DNA of 64,000 nucleotides from an uncultured Ectothiorhodospiraceae bacterium (GTDB lineage: Bacteria > Pseudomonadota > Gammaproteobacteria > XJ16 > Halofilaceae): contig CAJXKK010000007.1 in NCBI GenBank assembly GCA_913055615.1, positions 44,183 to 108,182 of the forward strand, read 5' to 3'. Of this stretch, positions 62,282 through 64,000 are shown one piece after another (position 1 is the stretch's first letter; each line of letters begins with the position of its first letter). A model generated the notes under the pieces. It saw only the letters and a program-made list of their open reading frames with translations. It made no database searches and had not been told where the DNA came from. Both the position numbers and the translations under genes were made by a program.

Positions 62282-63535
62282 TCAGTGAGCCACGCCGGCG
62301 GCACCGTGCTCGTCGATCACCGCGCCGGTTTCGAAGCGCTTCATACTGAAGGCCTCGTTGAGCGGATGCGGCTCGTCGTTGGCTATCGTGTGGGCGAAGC
62401 ACCACCCGGATCCGAGCGTAGCCTTCCAGCCACCGGTGCCCCAGCCGCAGTTGAAGTACAGGCCATCGACCGGCGTCTTGGTGAGCAGCGGCGAGGCATC
62501 CGGGCAGACATCGACGCAGCCGGCCCAGTGGCGCAGCAGGCGCAGCCGGCTGACGATCGGGTACAGTTCGACCAGCGCGGCCAGCTGCTCCTCGATCACC
62601 GAGATAGAACCCTTTTGGCCGTAGCCGTTGTACTTGTCGACGCCAGCGCCGATCACCAGCTCGCCCTTGTCCGACTGGCTGATGTAGACGTGCACGGCGC
62701 CGGACATCACGACCGTATCGATGACCGGTTTGATCGGCTCCGACACGAGCGCCTGCAGCGGGCGTGACTGCACCGGCAGGCGGATGCCGGCCATATCGGC
62801 GATCACGCCGGAATTGCCGGCGGTGACGGCGCCTACTTTGTTCGTTTCGATGAAGCCCTTCGTCGTATCGACGCCGGTGACCTGCCCGTCTTCACGGCGG
62901 ATACCGGTCACCTCGCACTGCTGGATCACGTCGATGCCCAGATCGTCGCACGCACGCGCCATCCCCCACGCGAGGGCGTCGTGACGCGCGATCCCGCCGC
63001 GCGGCTGATACGAAGACCCAAGCACCGGGAAGCGCGTGTTGGTCTCGGAGGTATTGATGATCGGCACCATCTCCTTGACCTGCTGCGCATTGAGCACGAC
63101 GCCATCAACGCCGTTGAGGCGGTTGGCGTTCACCCGGCGCTCGATCGTGCGCATATCCTGCAGGTTGTGCCCGAGGTTCAGCACGCCGCGCTGGCTCAAC
63201 ATCATGTTGAAATTGACCTCTTGGGTAATCCCTTCCCAGAGCTTCAGGCCCTTCTCGTAGATGCCGGCCGAGGCGGTCCAGAGGTAGTTCGAGCGGATGA
63301 TGGTCGTATTGCGGCCGGTATTGCCGCCGCCCAGCCAGCCCTTTTCGATCACGGCAATGTTCGTCATGCCGTGTTCTTTCGCCAGATAATACGCCGTCGA
63401 CAGGCCGTGCCCGCCACCGCCGATGATCACGGCGTCGTAGCGTTTCTTCGGCTCAGGACTGCGCCACGCCTGCCACCAGTTTTCGTGGTGGCTGAGCGCG
63501 TTCCGCGCCAGACTGAAAATCGAGTACTTTCTCAT
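62282..63535 (-). CDS. mgdA: N-methylglutamate dehydrogenase subunit A (SoxB-like)
   Basis: A 417-residue beta-type flavoprotein, the catalytic amine-oxidising subunit. It opens with the typical [20 protein letters not shown], has the FAD loop [17 protein letters not shown], and the FMN-linking His185 in [12 protein letters not shown] start at ATG 63535 because AGGGGG is about 10 bases upstream; an ATG three codons earlier is too close to it. It lies downstream of glyA on the same strand. Sarcosine oxidase activity is the alternative. Confidence 0.85.
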   Translation of the reverse strand: MRKYSIFSLARNALSHHENWWQAWRSPEPKKRYDAVIIGGGGHGLSTAYYLAKEHGMTNIAVIEKGWLGGGNTGRNTTIIRSNYLWTASAGIYEKGLKLWEGITQEVNFNMMLSQRGVLNLGHNLQDMRTIERRVNANRLNGVDGVVLNAQQVKEMVPIINTSETNTRFPVLGSSYQPRGGIARHDALAWGMARACDDLGIDVIQQCEVTGIRREDGQVTGVDTTKGFIETNKVGAVTAGNSGVIADMAGIRLPVQSRPLQALVSEPIKPVIDTVVMSGAVHVYISQSDKGELVIGAGVDKYNGYGQKGSISVIEEQLAALVELYPIVSRLRLLRHWAGCVDVCPDASPLLTKTPVDGLYFNCGWGTGGWKATLGSGWCFAHTIANDEPHPLNEAFSMKRFETGAVIDEHGAAGVAH

Positions 63536-63601
63536 GCCGGACATGCCCCCTGTTCGGCTTGTGGCATGGCGGCGCACCGCCTGCCTTCGGGCACAGACGA
63601 A

Positions 63602-63624
63602 CGCGGACCGCAGGGCGGTCCGCG
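63602..63624 (-). terminator. Hairpin between glyA and mgdA
   Basis: A perfect 10-bp stem CGCGGACCGC/GCGGTCCGCG with a three-base loop AGG, 23 bases past the glyA stop. No T run, so it may reduce rather than stop transcription into mgdA. Confidence 0.5.
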
Positions 63625-63646
63625 CTCGTCGTGATTCGTTACGGCC

Positions 63647-64000
63647 TCAGCCCCCGTATACCGGGAAACGCTGGCACAGATCCTCGACCTTCGCCCGGAC
63701 TTGATCGATCACCTGCTCATTGTCGATGTCATCGAGCACGTCCGAGATCCAGTGCGCGATATCGGCGAACTCCTGCTCACCGAAGCCGCGCGTCGTCCCG
63801 GCCGGCGTGCCGATACGCAGACCGCTGGTCACGAACGGCGGCTGCGGGTCGTTCGGCACGGCGTTCTTATTGACCGTGATATGCGCGCGACCAAGCGCCG
63901 CATCCGCATCCTTGCCGGTCACGCCCTTGGGCGTGAGGTCCAGCAGGAACAGATGGTCGTCGGTGCCGCCGGAGACGATCTTCAGCCCGCGCTCCTGGAA
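63647..64000 (-). CDS. glyA: Serine hydroxymethyltransferase (C-terminal part)
   Basis: Only the last 118 residues or so are in the window; the gene continues past the edge. The SHMT C-terminal signature is clear: [42 protein letters not shown] and the final FPVYGG. The enzyme interconverts serine plus THF with glycine plus methylene-THF, tying the oxidases' C1 output to serine. It is first in the glyA-mgdABCD-fhs gene run. Confidence 0.95.
   Translation of the reverse strand, partial: FQERGLKIVSGGTDDHLFLLDLTPKGVTGKDADAALGRAHITVNKNAVPNDPQPPFVTSGLRIGTPAGTTRGFGEQEFADIAHWISDVLDDIDNEQVIDQVRAKVEDLCQRFPVYGG

Overview
The window is GC-rich, densely coded bacterial DNA. Acidic proteins, a UbiG/MtaD/Gph-MupP neighbourhood like that of Pseudomonas, Pseudomonas-style REP sequences and several betaine/methylamine genes suggest a gammaproteobacterium, probably a salt-adapted member of the Chromatiales/Ectothiorhodospiraceae or a relative. 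The taxonomic guess is an inference. I saw no rRNA, tRNA, CRISPR array, transposase or prophage.

Layout. 0-9 kb: the end of a MoeB/ThiF gene, two small proteins, a TAXI-type TRAP transporter, a cysteine synthase, and a translationally coupled pair of uncharacterised proteins (one DUF3726). 9-14 kb: an operon of BCCT transporter, M19-type dipeptidase homologue and aldehyde dehydrogenase, with a divergent LysR regulator. 14-24 kb: NAD salvage (pncA, pncB), ybaK, dsbB, gcvR-like, mtnA, mtaD, ubiG, gph/mupP and hpnC. 23.5-27 kb: an M24 hydrolase, an EamA permease and a GbdR-like regulator. 27-33 kb: a seven-gene corrinoid/tetrahydrofolate methyl-transfer operon (B12-binding protein, DUF1638, 'virulence factor' family protein, MTHFR C-terminal Cys-rich protein, MTHFR, methyl-THF:corrinoid methyltransferase, RACo-like activator). 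33.6-41.7 kb: a LysR regulator, a stand-alone FAD oxidase and a first heterotetrameric sarcosine-oxidase-type complex (soxBDAG order). 41.7-46.6 kb: VOC protein, sulfotransferase-like protein, class IV aminotransferase, folD and folC. 46.7-53 kb: the methylamine N-methylglutamate synthesis genes (gmaS, mgsC, mgsB, mgsA) plus an Amt transporter and a small membrane protein. 53-56 kb: three regulators, two of which carry frameshifts. 56-64 kb: fhs, a second soxBDAG-type set that fits N-methylglutamate dehydrogenase (mgdABCD), and the end of glyA.

How it works together. From 25 kb onward the genes form one programme: N-methyl groups are removed from small amines (methylamine, sarcosine or dimethylglycine, and an unidentified corrinoid-methyltransferase substrate) and loaded onto tetrahydrofolate. 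MTHFR run in the oxidative direction, FolD, Fhs and GlyA then turn C1-THF into reducing power, formate/ATP or serine. The most unusual part is the corrinoid branch: everything downstream of the substrate methyltransferase is present but the methyltransferase itself is not in the window.

Non-coding structure is conspicuous. Four copies of an ACCACAGATG/AACACAGATA inverted-repeat element, two REP doublets and one 161-bp MITE-like element lie in gaps. Most are at convergent gene ends, but two of the four inverted-repeat copies interrupt the first sox region. Gene starts given here are my choice from ribosome-binding sites and overlaps and may differ by a few codons from other annotations.
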